NCBI GenBank assembly: GCA_028293825.1
Contig: JAQGNY010000011.1
Location: 83,952 to 147,951 of the forward strand
Direction of reading: 5' to 3'
DNA: 64,000 bases
Source: Verrucomicrobiaceae bacterium
Lineage (GTDB): Bacteria > Pseudomonadota > Gammaproteobacteria > Pseudomonadales > CAMLJR01
Positions within the stretch are counted from its first letter, which is position 1. Each line of letters starts with the position of its first letter. Made by a program: the position numbers and the translations under genes. The notes below the pieces were generated by a model, which was not told the DNA's origin, searched no databases, and saw only the letters and a list, made by a program, of their open reading frames with translations. This document shows positions 33,349 to 42,573 of this stretch, piece by piece.

Positions 33349-33747
33349 ATGACTATCAAAATCACTCGCGACACCTCAGGTGTAATGAAGCATCGGATTC
33401 AAATTCGCGACCATGTGGTTATCGCCGATATCGACGAAGCCGGAGGCGGCGAAGACGCCGGCCCGAGCCCGCACGATCTGTACGACTCCGCGCTGGGTGC
33501 CTGCAAAGCACTGACCGTATTGTGGTACGCGAAACGCAAACAAATTCCGGTCGAGAATATTGAAGTCGTGGTCGAGCGCGACGATTCAGAAGAATCCAAA
33601 GGCATCTATCGCTTAAAAACCAAGCTCGCATTGACTGGCGACTTGACCGAAGCGCAACGCAGCGAATTATTAAATGTCGCCGGGAAATGTCCGGTGCATA
33701 AATTAATGACTAAAGTAACAACGGAAATCGAAACCGAGTGGTTGTAA
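33349..33747 (+). CDS. OsmC/Ohr-family peroxiredoxin-like protein
   Basis: 132 residues with the OsmC fold and its two redox cysteines: LGACKALTVLWYAKRKQIP and VAGKCPVHKLM. Family members reduce organic hydroperoxides with dihydrolipoyl or related thiols. The sequence is the shorter YhfA/OsmC-like type rather than Ohr. Followed 40 bp later by the pirin gene on the same strand, with possible cotranscription. Confidence 0.9.
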   Translation: MTIKITRDTSGVMKHRIQIRDHVVIADIDEAGGGEDAGPSPHDLYDSALGACKALTVLWYAKRKQIPVENIEVVVERDDSEESKGIYRLKTKLALTGDLTEAQRSELLNVAGKCPVHKLMTKVTTEIETEWL

Positions 33748-33787
33748 ATTCTTCCATCATTCTCCGCTGATAATGCTCAGGTGACGT

Positions 33788-34654
33788 ATGTCTACGATTA
33801 AAATTATTAAGCCCCATGAAAAAGATTTAGGCGGCGGATTTGTCGTACGGCGTTCGCTGCCGGAAGCGGTGACACGATCGATTGGTCCGTTTATTTTTTT
33901 CGATCACTTCGGTCCGGTGATTCATCACCCCACCGATAATTTCGATGTGCGCCCGCATCCGCATATCGGTCTTGCCACCGTCAGTTATTTATTTGAAGGC
34001 GCGATGCAGCACCGCGACAGTCTCGGCTCGGTGCAACGCATCGAGCCCGGTGCGATTAATTGGATGACAGCCGGCAACGGTATTGTGCACTCCGAACGTG
34101 CGCCCGATGAGTTGCGCGCAACACCGTATCCGCTGCACGGTTTGCAATTGTGGGCGGCGCTACCAACGGCTTATGAGGAATGCGAACCCGCATTCAGTCA
34201 TACGCCGGCCTCGGCGATTCCGGTATTGACTGAAGAATTATTCAGCGCACGTGTGTTAATCGGTTCTGCGTTTGCGCTGACCTCGCCAGTCGAAACATTT
34301 TCCGAAACGCTTTATGTCGATTTCGATGCGCGCAGCGGCGCTGTGATCAATCTGCCTGCAGCGCCAATCGAGCGCGCTATTTATCTCGTCAGCGGTGTTA
34401 TTGAAATCGATGGCGAAACGCTATCGGCACTGCAATTAGGCGTTTTAAATACAAGCGCCGCTGTTATTACCGTATCCGAAGATGCGCGCTTTGTACTGAT
34501 CGGCGGTGCTGCTGTCGATGCTCCGCGTTTCATGTGGTGGAATTTTGTGTCGTCGCGCAAAGAGCGTATCGAACAAGCCAAACAGGATTGGCAAGCGCAA
34601 CGTATGGGCAGTGTCGCCGGTGAGACTGAATTCATTCCATTGCCGGAACAATAA
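33788..34654 (+). CDS. Pirin family bicupin
   Basis: 288 residues. The N-terminal cupin has the metal ligands of the pirin motif (RPHPHIGLATVSYLFEG, with the later His and Glu), and GAINWMTAGNGIVHSER matches the family block. Bacterial pirins have quercetinase activity or act as regulators (for example of pyruvate dehydrogenase); the role here is unassigned. The gene follows the OsmC-like gene by 40 bp, consistent with a small oxidative-stress unit. Confidence 0.9.
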   Translation: MSTIKIIKPHEKDLGGGFVVRRSLPEAVTRSIGPFIFFDHFGPVIHHPTDNFDVRPHPHIGLATVSYLFEGAMQHRDSLGSVQRIEPGAINWMTAGNGIVHSERAPDELRATPYPLHGLQLWAALPTAYEECEPAFSHTPASAIPVLTEELFSARVLIGSAFALTSPVETFSETLYVDFDARSGAVINLPAAPIERAIYLVSGVIEIDGETLSALQLGVLNTSAAVITVSEDARFVLIGGAAVDAPRFMWWNFVSSRKERIEQAKQDWQAQRMGSVAGETEFIPLPEQ

Positions 34655-34722
34655 TTCGCTGAGCAGGCGCGACAGCGCTTCTGAGTTCAAGACTAGGCAC
34701 TGACAAAGATGGTAAAGAACAA

Positions 34723-36822
34723 TTGACCGCACCAAATTACTTACACGAACAATTTGAGCTGATGTTGTCGCATGGCGTTGCCGGCATTTTTCGACAGCAT
34801 ATGAGCGCCGCTGGTAAGCGCATTGAATCGACCGACAATTGGGTGCGTGTCGATACGCAATTATTTGGCATTACCGATAATCAAAAGCGCGATTTGATCG
34901 ATGTACTAAAACAATTAAATGTCGATGACCAGGCTGCGGTTTTCGATGCGATTGATAATGCCGTTGCGCAAAACAGATCGGAATCTCAAATTGAAGTGCG
35001 CACAGCCGGCGTCGCAATGCGCTGGTTGCGGCTAACTATTCGAGTGCAGCGCAACAATGACGCGTCGTATGTCGACGGCATATTTCGCGACATCACTGTA
35101 GAAAAACGCCATGCGCTGGAGCTCGAAGACCTTCGCAACCATCTTCGCCAGGTATTGGAAATCGCCGATGCCGGCATGTTCCGCGTTGCAATAGCATCGA
35201 CCGTTGATAACATTTCGGAATCCGAGCAGCCGGTCGGCTGGGATTTCAATACCTCTGCGCTATACGGCTCGAAAGGGATATCGCTGTCACCAGCGGAAAT
35301 TTTCGCACGCATTCACCCGGAGGATTTGCCAGCTCTGCAAGCTGCCTTTGCGCCGACGATGTACGAAAAAAACGAGCAGCTCGAAATTGAATTTCGCGCG
35401 CTGTGGCCGGATGGTTCGGTGCATTGGATCTTAAGCAAATCGCATTTGGAATTTAATGCGAGCGGCGTTCCCAATTTCATTACCGGTATTCAACTCAATA
35501 TCACTGGTCGTAAATTGAGTGAACAACGCATTGCACATATGGCCGGACACGATGCGCTGACTGGTTTGCCAAATCGCGCGCTGTGCAGTGAAACATTGCA
35601 GCGTGCGATTGCCGCGGGCAACCGCTACGGTCATTATTTTTCGTTGATGTTTATCGATCTCGATCGGTTTAAAACCATTAACGATACGTTGGGCCATGCC
35701 GCTGGCGATGAATTAATTCAGGAAATGGCGCGGCGTTTTCGCTCGGTACTGCGCGCCAGTGAATTTGTTGCGCGTCTCGGTGGCGATGAATTTGTCGTGC
35801 TCGCTCAAGAAATTTACGATGAAGAATCGGCCGCATCCGTGGCGCGCAAATTATTGAGCGTCGCCATTGCGCCAATCATGCTGAACGGTCAGGAATGCAG
35901 AGTTACCGCCAGTATCGGCATCAGCATGTACCCGCGCGATGGTGTCGATGAGCAGGCATTAATGAAGCACGCCGATATGGCGATGTATCTGGCGAAGGAA
36001 GAAGGCAAAAATAATTTTCAATTTTATTCGGACCAAATCAAAGTTCAATCGCTTGAGCGTTTGGCGCTCGAAACCAATTTGCGCGAAGCATTAGTGCGCC
36101 GCGAACTTTCTTTGCAGTATCAGCCGAAAATTGATTTACACAGCGGCAATCTCACCGGTGTCGAAGCATTACTGCGTTGGCAAAATGCTGAACTTGGCTC
36201 GGTCGCACCGCTGCGGTTTATTCCAATTGCGGAAGAAACCGGCTTAATTGTCGCAATCGGTAAATGGGTTTTGAACACGGCCTGCCATCAAGGTGCGCAA
36301 TGGCAAAAAAGCGGACTCGCTATTGTGCCGATCGCGGTAAATGTTTCGGCGCGGCAATTTGCCGACGATCATATTTATGACGACATCGTCGATGCATTGC
36401 AGCGCTCCGGCCTGCGCCCGGAAATGCTCGAGATCGAATTGACCGAAGGCATGATGATGCAAAACGTCGAACGCGCAGTGCGATTGCTCAGCGCGATTAA
36501 AGAGCTCGGTGTGCGCATAGCGATTGATGATTTTGGCACCGGTTATTCGTCGCTCGCGCAAATTCGTCGGTTCCCGGTCGACACATTAAAAGTGGATCGT
36601 TCGTTCGTGCGTAACATTCAAGACGATCACGACGGCCAGGTTATTACCGACGCCATTATTCGCATGGCGAAAATGCTATCGCTCACGGTGGTGGCCGAAG
36701 GCGTTGAGACACAGGCGGAAGCAAATTTTTTACGCGAACGTTCCTGCGATCAAATCCAGGGTTATTACATCAGTAAACCGGTCGACAGTCTGGCGCTGGC
36801 TGCATTGTTAAAGGATTTATGA
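34723..36822 (+). CDS. PAS-GGDEF-EAL cyclic-di-GMP signalling protein
   Basis: 699 residues: two PAS-like sensory regions (about 10-130 and 140-265, the second with the WDFNTSALYG/HPEDLPALQAAF pattern), a GGDEF domain (HDALTGLPNRAL, RLGGDEFVVLA) and an EAL domain (GVEALLRWQ, ELTEGMMMQ, DDFGTGYSSLAQIRRF, KVDRSFV). Both catalytic signatures are intact, so it may both make and degrade c-di-GMP. No membrane segments, so cytoplasmic. The ORF starts at TTG after GGTAAAGAA; the ATG at 34762 is an alternative start. Confidence 0.93.
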   Translation: MTAPNYLHEQFELMLSHGVAGIFRQHMSAAGKRIESTDNWVRVDTQLFGITDNQKRDLIDVLKQLNVDDQAAVFDAIDNAVAQNRSESQIEVRTAGVAMRWLRLTIRVQRNNDASYVDGIFRDITVEKRHALELEDLRNHLRQVLEIADAGMFRVAIASTVDNISESEQPVGWDFNTSALYGSKGISLSPAEIFARIHPEDLPALQAAFAPTMYEKNEQLEIEFRALWPDGSVHWILSKSHLEFNASGVPNFITGIQLNITGRKLSEQRIAHMAGHDALTGLPNRALCSETLQRAIAAGNRYGHYFSLMFIDLDRFKTINDTLGHAAGDELIQEMARRFRSVLRASEFVARLGGDEFVVLAQEIYDEESAASVARKLLSVAIAPIMLNGQECRVTASIGISMYPRDGVDEQALMKHADMAMYLAKEEGKNNFQFYSDQIKVQSLERLALETNLREALVRRELSLQYQPKIDLHSGNLTGVEALLRWQNAELGSVAPLRFIPIAEETGLIVAIGKWVLNTACHQGAQWQKSGLAIVPIAVNVSARQFADDHIYDDIVDALQRSGLRPEMLEIELTEGMMMQNVERAVRLLSAIKELGVRIAIDDFGTGYSSLAQIRRFPVDTLKVDRSFVRNIQDDHDGQVITDAIIRMAKMLSLTVVAEGVETQAEANFLRERSCDQIQGYYISKPVDSLALAALLKDL

Positions 36823-36979
36823 CCGCTGCGAACAGACAATGATTATTGAAGCTTTAACACGTGTAGGAATTGACGCGTTTAATGCCGTAAATTTGCCTGA
36901 CTAAAAAAGTGGCGATTATGTTTGCGTTTCACCATAATCGTGCGGACTTTACTTTTTCAATTGCGATGGAGATAAGGAT

Positions 36980-37450
36980 ATGCCTGCATCTAATTTCGTC
37001 GACTCCTGGTTGCAAATGTTTTCCTCCTCACTAACGTCGCCGACGTCGGTTCATTTACCCGGCAGCGGCAATATCGGCGGCTTTACTTATCAACCGTATA
37101 CGGTGTGGGAAGCGCCTTCGCTTTATCGCGGCAATAGCACGCTGGAACAATCGATTTATACCGAAGTAGCAAGCCCCGGCAAACAACTCGGCAAATTAAT
37201 TGATGCGGTAATGGCGCTCGCGCATGTGGTGCAGACGGATTCCAAGACATCGAACGCATTAAATACAGCCATCGAAGAACTAAAACCTATCGCCGATCAA
37301 ATCAATAATTTAAAGGCGCCACATTTAAATAATATCGAGCAGACCGCGCGCGACGATCTCGACAAACTGTTGCGCACCAATAAAAAATCACTGCACGCAT
37401 TGCTTACCGAATACAGCAAAAAATTGGATAAAGAATCCGGAACCGATTAA
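36980..37450 (+). CDS. Conserved-looking protein of unknown function, coupled to a TetR regulator
   Basis: 156 residues, not recognised. The N-terminal half is Ser/Gly/Pro-rich (HLPGSGNIGGFTYQPYTVWEAPSLYRG), the C-terminal half predicted helical with heptad-like spacing (LNTAIEELKPIADQINNL..., LLRTNKKSLHALLTEYSKKL). No signal or membrane segment. AAGGA precedes the ATG. Its TAA overlaps the TetR gene ATG in TAATG, so the two are translated together. A phasin-like role was considered from the helical C-terminus, but no specific motif supports it. Confidence 0.65.
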   Translation: MPASNFVDSWLQMFSSSLTSPTSVHLPGSGNIGGFTYQPYTVWEAPSLYRGNSTLEQSIYTEVASPGKQLGKLIDAVMALAHVVQTDSKTSNALNTAIEELKPIADQINNLKAPHLNNIEQTARDDLDKLLRTNKKSLHALLTEYSKKLDKESGTD

Positions 37451-38100
37451 TGGCAAGCGAAAAGAAAAAAGACAGCGCGTATTCAAAAGGCGCGCTGAAA
37501 TTGATGGTGACCGCCGAACGACTGTTTGGCGAATACGGCATCGACAATGTATCGCTGCGCCAGATTGTCACCGCCGCCGGACAAGCCAACAGCTTCGCCA
37601 TTCAACATCATTTCGGCAATAAAAAAGGGTTGATTCAATCCGTCTACGACATGCGCGTGCCGGTGCTCGATAGTGGCCGTATGGCGCGACTCGAAACAGC
37701 AAAAGATAAATTCGGCAACGCCACTGTTTCGCAATTGCTCGCCGCGCTATTTATGCCGGTTGTTGAGGACTTGAGCGAAACAGCACAACGCAGCTATGCA
37801 TTATTTAACTCGCGCCTGATGCATGTTGAAGTCGGCGAGCATCCGTTTGTGTTGAGCAAAGTACAGCAACCGGCCACGGAAGAAATCAATGTGCGACTTA
37901 AAGCACATTTTTCGTATTTGCCAGATGAAGTTTTTCGCCTGCGCTTGCGCTTAGCCAGCGAATTATTTTTAGCAGGATTAGTTGAACGACGTCATCTCAG
38001 TACCACGCGCAACAATCCCTACCCCACCCCGGCACCATTCTGGAATGAATTACTGCAGGCTGCAGAAGCTATATTGCGAGTGCCGTATACAGCCGGATAA
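37450..38100 (+). CDS. TetR-family transcriptional regulator
   Basis: 216 residues. The N-terminal HTH is clear (AERLFGEYGIDNVSLRQIVTAAGQANSFAIQHHFGNKKGLIQSVYDMR); the C-terminal ligand domain is divergent. Overlaps the preceding unknown gene by one base. It probably regulates that gene or the neighbouring SDR/phosphotransferase genes. Ligand unknown. Confidence 0.9.
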   Translation: MASEKKKDSAYSKGALKLMVTAERLFGEYGIDNVSLRQIVTAAGQANSFAIQHHFGNKKGLIQSVYDMRVPVLDSGRMARLETAKDKFGNATVSQLLAALFMPVVEDLSETAQRSYALFNSRLMHVEVGEHPFVLSKVQQPATEEINVRLKAHFSYLPDEVFRLRLRLASELFLAGLVERRHLSTTRNNPYPTPAPFWNELLQAAEAILRVPYTAG

Positions 38101-38188
38101 GACCATTTAGACCGATTAGTTCGGCAAATTCAGAAATGAAGATTGTTTAACAGCAGTTAAGCCAATCAGTAGAATACCCAGCTTGCTT

Positions 38189-38995
38189 TCAAACCTGCGC
38201 AAACTGTTCCAGATAATCTTCAAGATCGGCAAAATGCGCCAGATGCGTAGTTTGACCGCCGTCGATGGTAATTAATTGCCCAGTGATATAACGCGATTCA
38301 TCGGCTGCTAAAAATGCCGCCAATGCAGCAATGTCCTCGGGCTTGCCTAAATTTTCAGTCAACGAATGACGATGTAAAATCGCGGACAATTCCGGCGATA
38401 CATCTTTAAAGTTTTCAGTAATGATCGGCCCCGGCGCGATAGCGTTGCAGCGAATATGTTTGCGCCCATGCTGAGTTGCTACGTATTTAGTAAAAGCAGC
38501 CACCGCGGCCTTGGATGTCCCATACGCGATTCGCAATGCGTCGCCGCTAAGCGCGCCGTTCGATGCAGTATTGATAATCGACCCGCCGCCGTTGGCGATC
38601 ATGTGCGGAATAGCATGACGACAACCGAACATGCAGCCAGTGACATTCACATGCATGATGCGGCTCCACACTTCAACCGGTGTGTCGATTACCGTTAAAT
38701 CGGCATTTTGCGTCGCGCTATCGGTCAGCGCCGCGTTGTTAAACAGAATGTCGATACGGCCATACCGTTTTATCGTTGCATCGACAGCGGCTTTAAACGA
38801 TTTCTCTTCGCCGATATCAAGCTGAATCGGAAATACATTGTCACCCAATTTATCCGCCAGCTTTTGCACGCGGTCTTCGAATAAATCGGCTGCGACAACG
38901 ATGCCGCCTTCAGCCACGAAGCGTTCCGTGCAAGCCGAACCGATGCCGCCGCCCGCGCCGGTAATCAACGCCACTTTATTTTGCAGTCGGTTCAT
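38189..38995 (-). CDS. Short-chain dehydrogenase/reductase
   Basis: 268 residues, classical SDR: TGAGGGIGSA, acidic residue in AADLFEDR suggesting NAD(H), LFNNAAL, catalytic Ser in NTASNGAL, YGTSK, and YITGQLITIDGG near the end. It precedes a cluster of hydrophobic-acid catabolic genes, so it may oxidise a secondary alcohol such as a 3-hydroxyacyl or steroid intermediate. It shares its strand with the phosphotransferase gene and starts 89 bp downstream of it. Confidence 0.9.
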   Translation of the reverse strand: MNRLQNKVALITGAGGGIGSACTERFVAEGGIVVAADLFEDRVQKLADKLGDNVFPIQLDIGEEKSFKAAVDATIKRYGRIDILFNNAALTDSATQNADLTVIDTPVEVWSRIMHVNVTGCMFGCRHAIPHMIANGGGSIINTASNGALSGDALRIAYGTSKAAVAAFTKYVATQHGRKHIRCNAIAPGPIITENFKDVSPELSAILHRHSLTENLGKPEDIAALAAFLAADESRYITGQLITIDGGQTTHLAHFADLEDYLEQFAQV

Positions 38996-39084
38996 CGCAG
39001 CGGTCCTATTTTTAATTTTTATTAAAATAATTAATTGCGCTGCTAAAAACAGCGCGATTGGCAGGTTGAATTGCGAGTCCGAAT

Positions 39085-40176
39085 TTAGTCGAGATTAAAT
39101 AATTTGTGCGTTTCCAAATCATCCGCGGCGCGGCAAAACCGTTCGAGCGGTCCCATCGTTTCTTCGCGTGGATTGATATTCGACTGCCACGCGACCAAGC
39201 CCCACACCACCATGCGCCGATATTCTTCCCACATTGCGTCGAAGCTGATTTTCACGCCTTGTTTTGCGAGCCCATCGAGATAAAGTTTCAACAAATCGCG
39301 CTCCGCTTTGCGACGATCCTCAATCGTGATCGATCCAATCATGAAATAAGTAATGTCGCGCCAAGGCCGACCTTTGCGCACGATTTGCCAATCGAACCAC
39401 ACTCGCTCGCCATTCGGACGGCGATAACTATTACCGAGATGCGCATCGCCATGAATTAAACACAGTGGCCCTTTATAGGCGCGCTCCTGTTCGCATTGCT
39501 GCCGAAATGCCGCCCGCAAACGATTGGGATCACCGGCCATTAATTGCGGAAACATCGCCACGCGCTCGGGAATTCGATTATGCGCGGCGAAATAATCTTC
39601 CATCATGCTCCAGTAATCATCGGTCGCCGTGTCCGGTGCCATTGCTGTTTGCAGCCATGTTTGTCGATCCAGCTCCGGATGCCCCCACGATGCACCGTGC
39701 ATACACGCCATACCTTCCAGCGATTTCGCCATATCGTCGAGCGTGATCGGCCGCGCCGACGTACAAAACTCGCCGCCTTCGGGCACCAGATCCTCCAATA
39801 TGATTAAACCCTGCTGACCTTGCGCATCGTCATCCCAATCGGCAAAAAAACAGATCGGCGCGGGCAGTGGCAGCTTGCTGGCAAGTTCTTTATAAAAACG
39901 CGCTTCGTTGACGCATACGGGACTGCTCAGCGGGCTGCCTGACCAATTCGCTTTTAAGCAAACCTGATCGGGAATGCCCGCATCCTTGCCAGCCTGATTC
40001 AGACTCAACTTTACCCGCGCTTTACTGGTGTGGCCGACGATAAATTCGAGCACCTCCAACGAGTTGACGACCACACCGGGATATTGTGACTGCAGCGTGC
40101 GCGTCAACCATTCGGCATTAACCTGCGCAAAATCGAGCGGGAGTCTTTCGCTGCGCTGACTGGATGGAGTGCTCAT
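39085..40176 (-). CDS. Phosphotransferase (aminoglycoside phosphotransferase/EcKinase-like)
   Basis: About 363 residues. Kinase-like fold with Brenner-type motif LCLIHGDAHLGNSYR (HGDxHxxN), then WFDWQIVRKGRPWRDITYFMIGS (D-W metal site). In catabolic clusters this family often lies beside acyl-CoA dehydrogenases and SDRs, where the substrate is unknown. The ORF track starts at 40371, adding 65 residues with no family features. I chose ATG 40176, which has AGAGG upstream and gives MSTPSSQRSERL. Confidence 0.85.
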   Translation of the reverse strand: MSTPSSQRSERLPLDFAQVNAEWLTRTLQSQYPGVVVNSLEVLEFIVGHTSKARVKLSLNQAGKDAGIPDQVCLKANWSGSPLSSPVCVNEARFYKELASKLPLPAPICFFADWDDDAQGQQGLIILEDLVPEGGEFCTSARPITLDDMAKSLEGMACMHGASWGHPELDRQTWLQTAMAPDTATDDYWSMMEDYFAAHNRIPERVAMFPQLMAGDPNRLRAAFRQQCEQERAYKGPLCLIHGDAHLGNSYRRPNGERVWFDWQIVRKGRPWRDITYFMIGSITIEDRRKAERDLLKLYLDGLAKQGVKISFDAMWEEYRRMVVWGLVAWQSNINPREETMGPLERFCRAADDLETHKLFNLD

Positions 40177-40501
40177 TATTATTGGCCTCTGTATGCTGAT
40201 TTTTATTAATTCGATCGTATTAATTCGGCCGACATTACCACTCGATTTTTTTAAAAACAAGCAAATAGACAAAACCATATAGCAAGAAATGGCAAAATTT
40301 AATACGTATGTATTAAAATCGTCAAACCAAAGCCAAGGCCTCCGTCTTAAAGCGCTCGCCCAACCCGCCACGATGAAAGATCACGGCGGATAAACTAAGC
40401 AAAAATCCAGATCATCGACCATGCATGCGGCGGTGCTGCTTTGAATCGTACGTGTCGCATGGTAAATAGGCTGTCGTTGCTAACTATGGAGCTTCACCGC
40501 A
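40177..40501. other. Divergent intergenic region upstream of modE-like gene
   Basis: About 325 bp. No gene supported and no Mo-box found upstream of the modE-like gene. Promoters for both flanking genes must lie here. Confidence 0.4.
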
Positions 40502-40894
40502 ATGCCCAGCACTACCGCCGACAAAAAAATAACTAAAGGCGCTCGCTTACGCGCGCAGTTGCGTATTTTGCTCGACGATGAAATTGCGCTGGGCCCGGGC
40601 AAAGCCGATTTACTCGAGGCAATACGTGAAACTGGCTCCATCTCCGCCGCCGGTAAAAAAATGAGCATGAGTTATCGGCGCGCATGGTTGCTGGTGGATG
40701 CAATGAATCGCTGTTTTAAATCGCCGTTAGTCGATACGGCAAAAGGAGGTGTCGATGGCGGCGGCGCACGACTCAGTGAACACGGCGCAACCGTATTGGC
40801 AAATTACCGGGCGATGGAACAAGCCGTGGCGCGCATCACGGATAAACATTTCGAAGCGATTAAACCGCTTCTGAAAAAAAATCCTGTCATCTGA
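40502..40894 (+). CDS. ModE-type winged-helix regulator lacking the molybdate-binding domain
   Basis: 130 residues matching the N-terminal DNA-binding half of ModE (RLRAQLRILLDDEIALGPGKADLLEAIRETGSISAAGKKMSMSYRRAWLLVDAMN). Full ModE is about 262 residues with a di-Mop C-terminus; here that half is absent. HTH-only ModE-like proteins are known in other bacteria. It is upstream of modABC and is the natural candidate to bind the Mo-boxes in this window. How it senses molybdate without Mop domains is unresolved; the stand-alone molbindins could participate. Confidence 0.9.
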   Translation: MPSTTADKKITKGARLRAQLRILLDDEIALGPGKADLLEAIRETGSISAAGKKMSMSYRRAWLLVDAMNRCFKSPLVDTAKGGVDGGGARLSEHGATVLANYRAMEQAVARITDKHFEAIKPLLKKNPVI

Positions 40895-40931
40895 TCTTGT
40901 TTTCTCATTGGAATCGCGCCGCGCGAGCAAT

Positions 40932-40957
40932 CGCAATATATCCATGTAAATATAACG
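40932..40957 (+). promoter_or_regulatory. Degenerate Mo-box upstream of modA
   Basis: CGCAATAT-N10-ATATAACG. The right half is a perfect E. coli-type half-site; the left differs at two positions and the spacer is two bases longer than in the other sites. It lies 60-85 bp upstream of the modA ATG. Confidence 0.5.
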
Positions 40958-41016
40958 GCGTGTAAACTACCTCCGGCCGTAGCGGCCATCTAATAACATT
41001 TCCTCGAGGATGAACC

Positions 41017-41790
41017 ATGCGCTGCACCCGTTTATCGATTCGCACATTGGCCGGATTATTTCTCAGCGTCATATTGCTGCAACCGCTGGCTCACGCAGAT
41101 GAAGTAAAAGCTGCCGTCGCTGCGAATTTCACTGCCGCGATCAAACAACTGACGCCATTATTCGAGCAAAAAACCGGGCACAAATTAGTTGCCAGTTTCG
41201 GCGCCACCGGTCAGCTGTACGCGCAAATTAATAACGGCGCACCGTTCGATGTTTTTCTCGCCGCTGACGATCAGGCGCCGCAGCAATTAATTGCCAGCGG
41301 CAATGCTGTCGCCGGTTCGCATTTTATTTATGCACGCGGACGTCTCGCGCTGTGGAGCAGCACGCCCGGTTATGTGGACAGCAACGGCGATATTTTGAAA
41401 AGCAATAAATTTGAAAAAATCGCGGTGGCAAATCCGAAAATTGCGCCGTACGGCAAAGCAGCCATCGAAACCTTAACCGCGCTAAAACTGCTCGAACAAT
41501 TGCAGCCGAAATTTGTTACTGGTGAAAATATCGCGCAAACCCAACAATTCATCAGTACCGGCAATGTACCGCTCGGCTTTATTGCACTCGCTCAAGTTAA
41601 CGCATTACCAGCAACTGAGCGCGGCAGCTTCTGGGTGGTACCGGATAAATTGCACGAGCCTATCGAGCAAGGCGCAGTGCTATTAAAGAATGCCAATGCT
41701 GACGCCAGTGCCGCTACTGCATTTCTCGCGTTTTTAAAATCGCCTGAAGCAGTCACCGTTATTCGCGAACTGGGTTACGAAGTCCCGTAG
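41017..41790 (+). CDS. modA: Molybdate ABC transporter substrate-binding protein
   Basis: 257 residues with a Sec signal (cleavage near LAHA/DE) and ModA blocks: VKAAVAANFTAAIKQLTPLFEQKTGHKLVASFGATGQLYAQINNGAPFDVFLAADDQAP, ending with LKSPEAVTVIRELGYEVP. Captures molybdate or tungstate in the periplasm for ModBC. CGAGGA precedes the ATG. First gene of the modABC operon, with a Mo-box-like dyad upstream. Confidence 0.95.
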   Translation: MRCTRLSIRTLAGLFLSVILLQPLAHADEVKAAVAANFTAAIKQLTPLFEQKTGHKLVASFGATGQLYAQINNGAPFDVFLAADDQAPQQLIASGNAVAGSHFIYARGRLALWSSTPGYVDSNGDILKSNKFEKIAVANPKIAPYGKAAIETLTALKLLEQLQPKFVTGENIAQTQQFISTGNVPLGFIALAQVNALPATERGSFWVVPDKLHEPIEQGAVLLKNANADASAATAFLAFLKSPEAVTVIRELGYEVP

Positions 41791-41827
41791 CTTTTTTGCG
41801 TCATTGTTCGAAATAGGAAATGCGTCG

Positions 41828-42511
41828 TTGAATGTTGCAAGCATCGACTGGCAGCCCATTTGGTTGACGCTGCGACTCGCCAGCATTACCACGGTTGTAC
41901 TCATGGTGGCTGCGATACCTCTCGGCTGGTGGCTTGCGCGCACGCACTCGTGGATGAAGCAGCCGTTATCCGCAGTGTTTGCGTTGCCGCTGGTATTACC
42001 GCCTACCGTTCTCGGTTTTTATCTATTGTTGCTACTAGGCCCGCATGGGCCGGTTGGCGGACTTACACTTTCACTGGGCCTCGGCACCCTGCCCTTTACG
42101 TTTACCGGATTAGTCATCGCATCGAGTTTGTATTCGCTGCCGTTCGCACTACAGCCGATTCAAAATGCATTTGAAAATATCGGTAGTCGTCCATTTGAGG
42201 TGGCAGCAACTTTGCGCGCCACACGCTGGGATCGCGCGGTTAGCATCGCATTGCCATTGGCGCGCAATGGTTTGCTGAGTGCTGCGGTTTTGGCTTTTGC
42301 CCACACTATCGGTGAGTTCGGCGTGGTGTTGATGATTGGCGGCAATATTCCCGGCGCCACTAAAGTGTTATCGGTCGCCATTTACGATCATGTCGAATCG
42401 ATGGAATACGCGCAGGCGCATTGGTTAGCCGGCGGCATGCTCGCGTTTTCGTTTATTACTTTGCTCACGCTGTACATCGTCAGCGGCCGTTCGATGCGAA
42501 TTGTTCGATGA
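41828..42511 (+). CDS. modB: Molybdate ABC transporter permease
   Basis: About 227 residues, five to six membrane helices, with VLPPTVLGFYLLLLLGP and the EAA-loop region AATLRATRWDRAVSIALPLARNGL characteristic of ModB. No ATG suits the N-terminus: the ORF track uses TTG 41804, but TTG 41828 has AGGAAA seven bases upstream and gives MNVASIDWQPIWLTLRL, so I prefer it. Its TGA overlaps the first of four 17-bp repeat mini-ORFs before modC. Confidence 0.93.
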   Translation: MNVASIDWQPIWLTLRLASITTVVLMVAAIPLGWWLARTHSWMKQPLSAVFALPLVLPPTVLGFYLLLLLGPHGPVGGLTLSLGLGTLPFTFTGLVIASSLYSLPFALQPIQNAFENIGSRPFEVAATLRATRWDRAVSIALPLARNGLLSAAVLAFAHTIGEFGVVLMIGGNIPGATKVLSVAIYDHVESMEYAQAHWLAGGMLAFSFITLLTLYIVSGRSMRIVR

Positions 42512-42573
42512 ACACTATTGTCCGATGAAAACTGTAGTTCGATGAGCACAATTGCCTGATGAAAACTATCGAA
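42506..42573 (+). repeat. Four 17-bp tandem repeats forming a ladder of overlapping mini-ORFs
   Basis: Units at 42506, 42523, 42540 and 42557, each (C/T)GATGA(A/G)(A/C)AC followed by a variable half. In every unit ATG overlaps the preceding TGA. Since 17 is not a multiple of three, each ATG opens a new frame that closes in the next unit: MNTIVR, MKTVVR, MSTIA, and then modC (MKTIEAR). The modB stop feeds the first unit. There is no Shine-Dalgarno sequence before modC. Confidence 0.85.
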
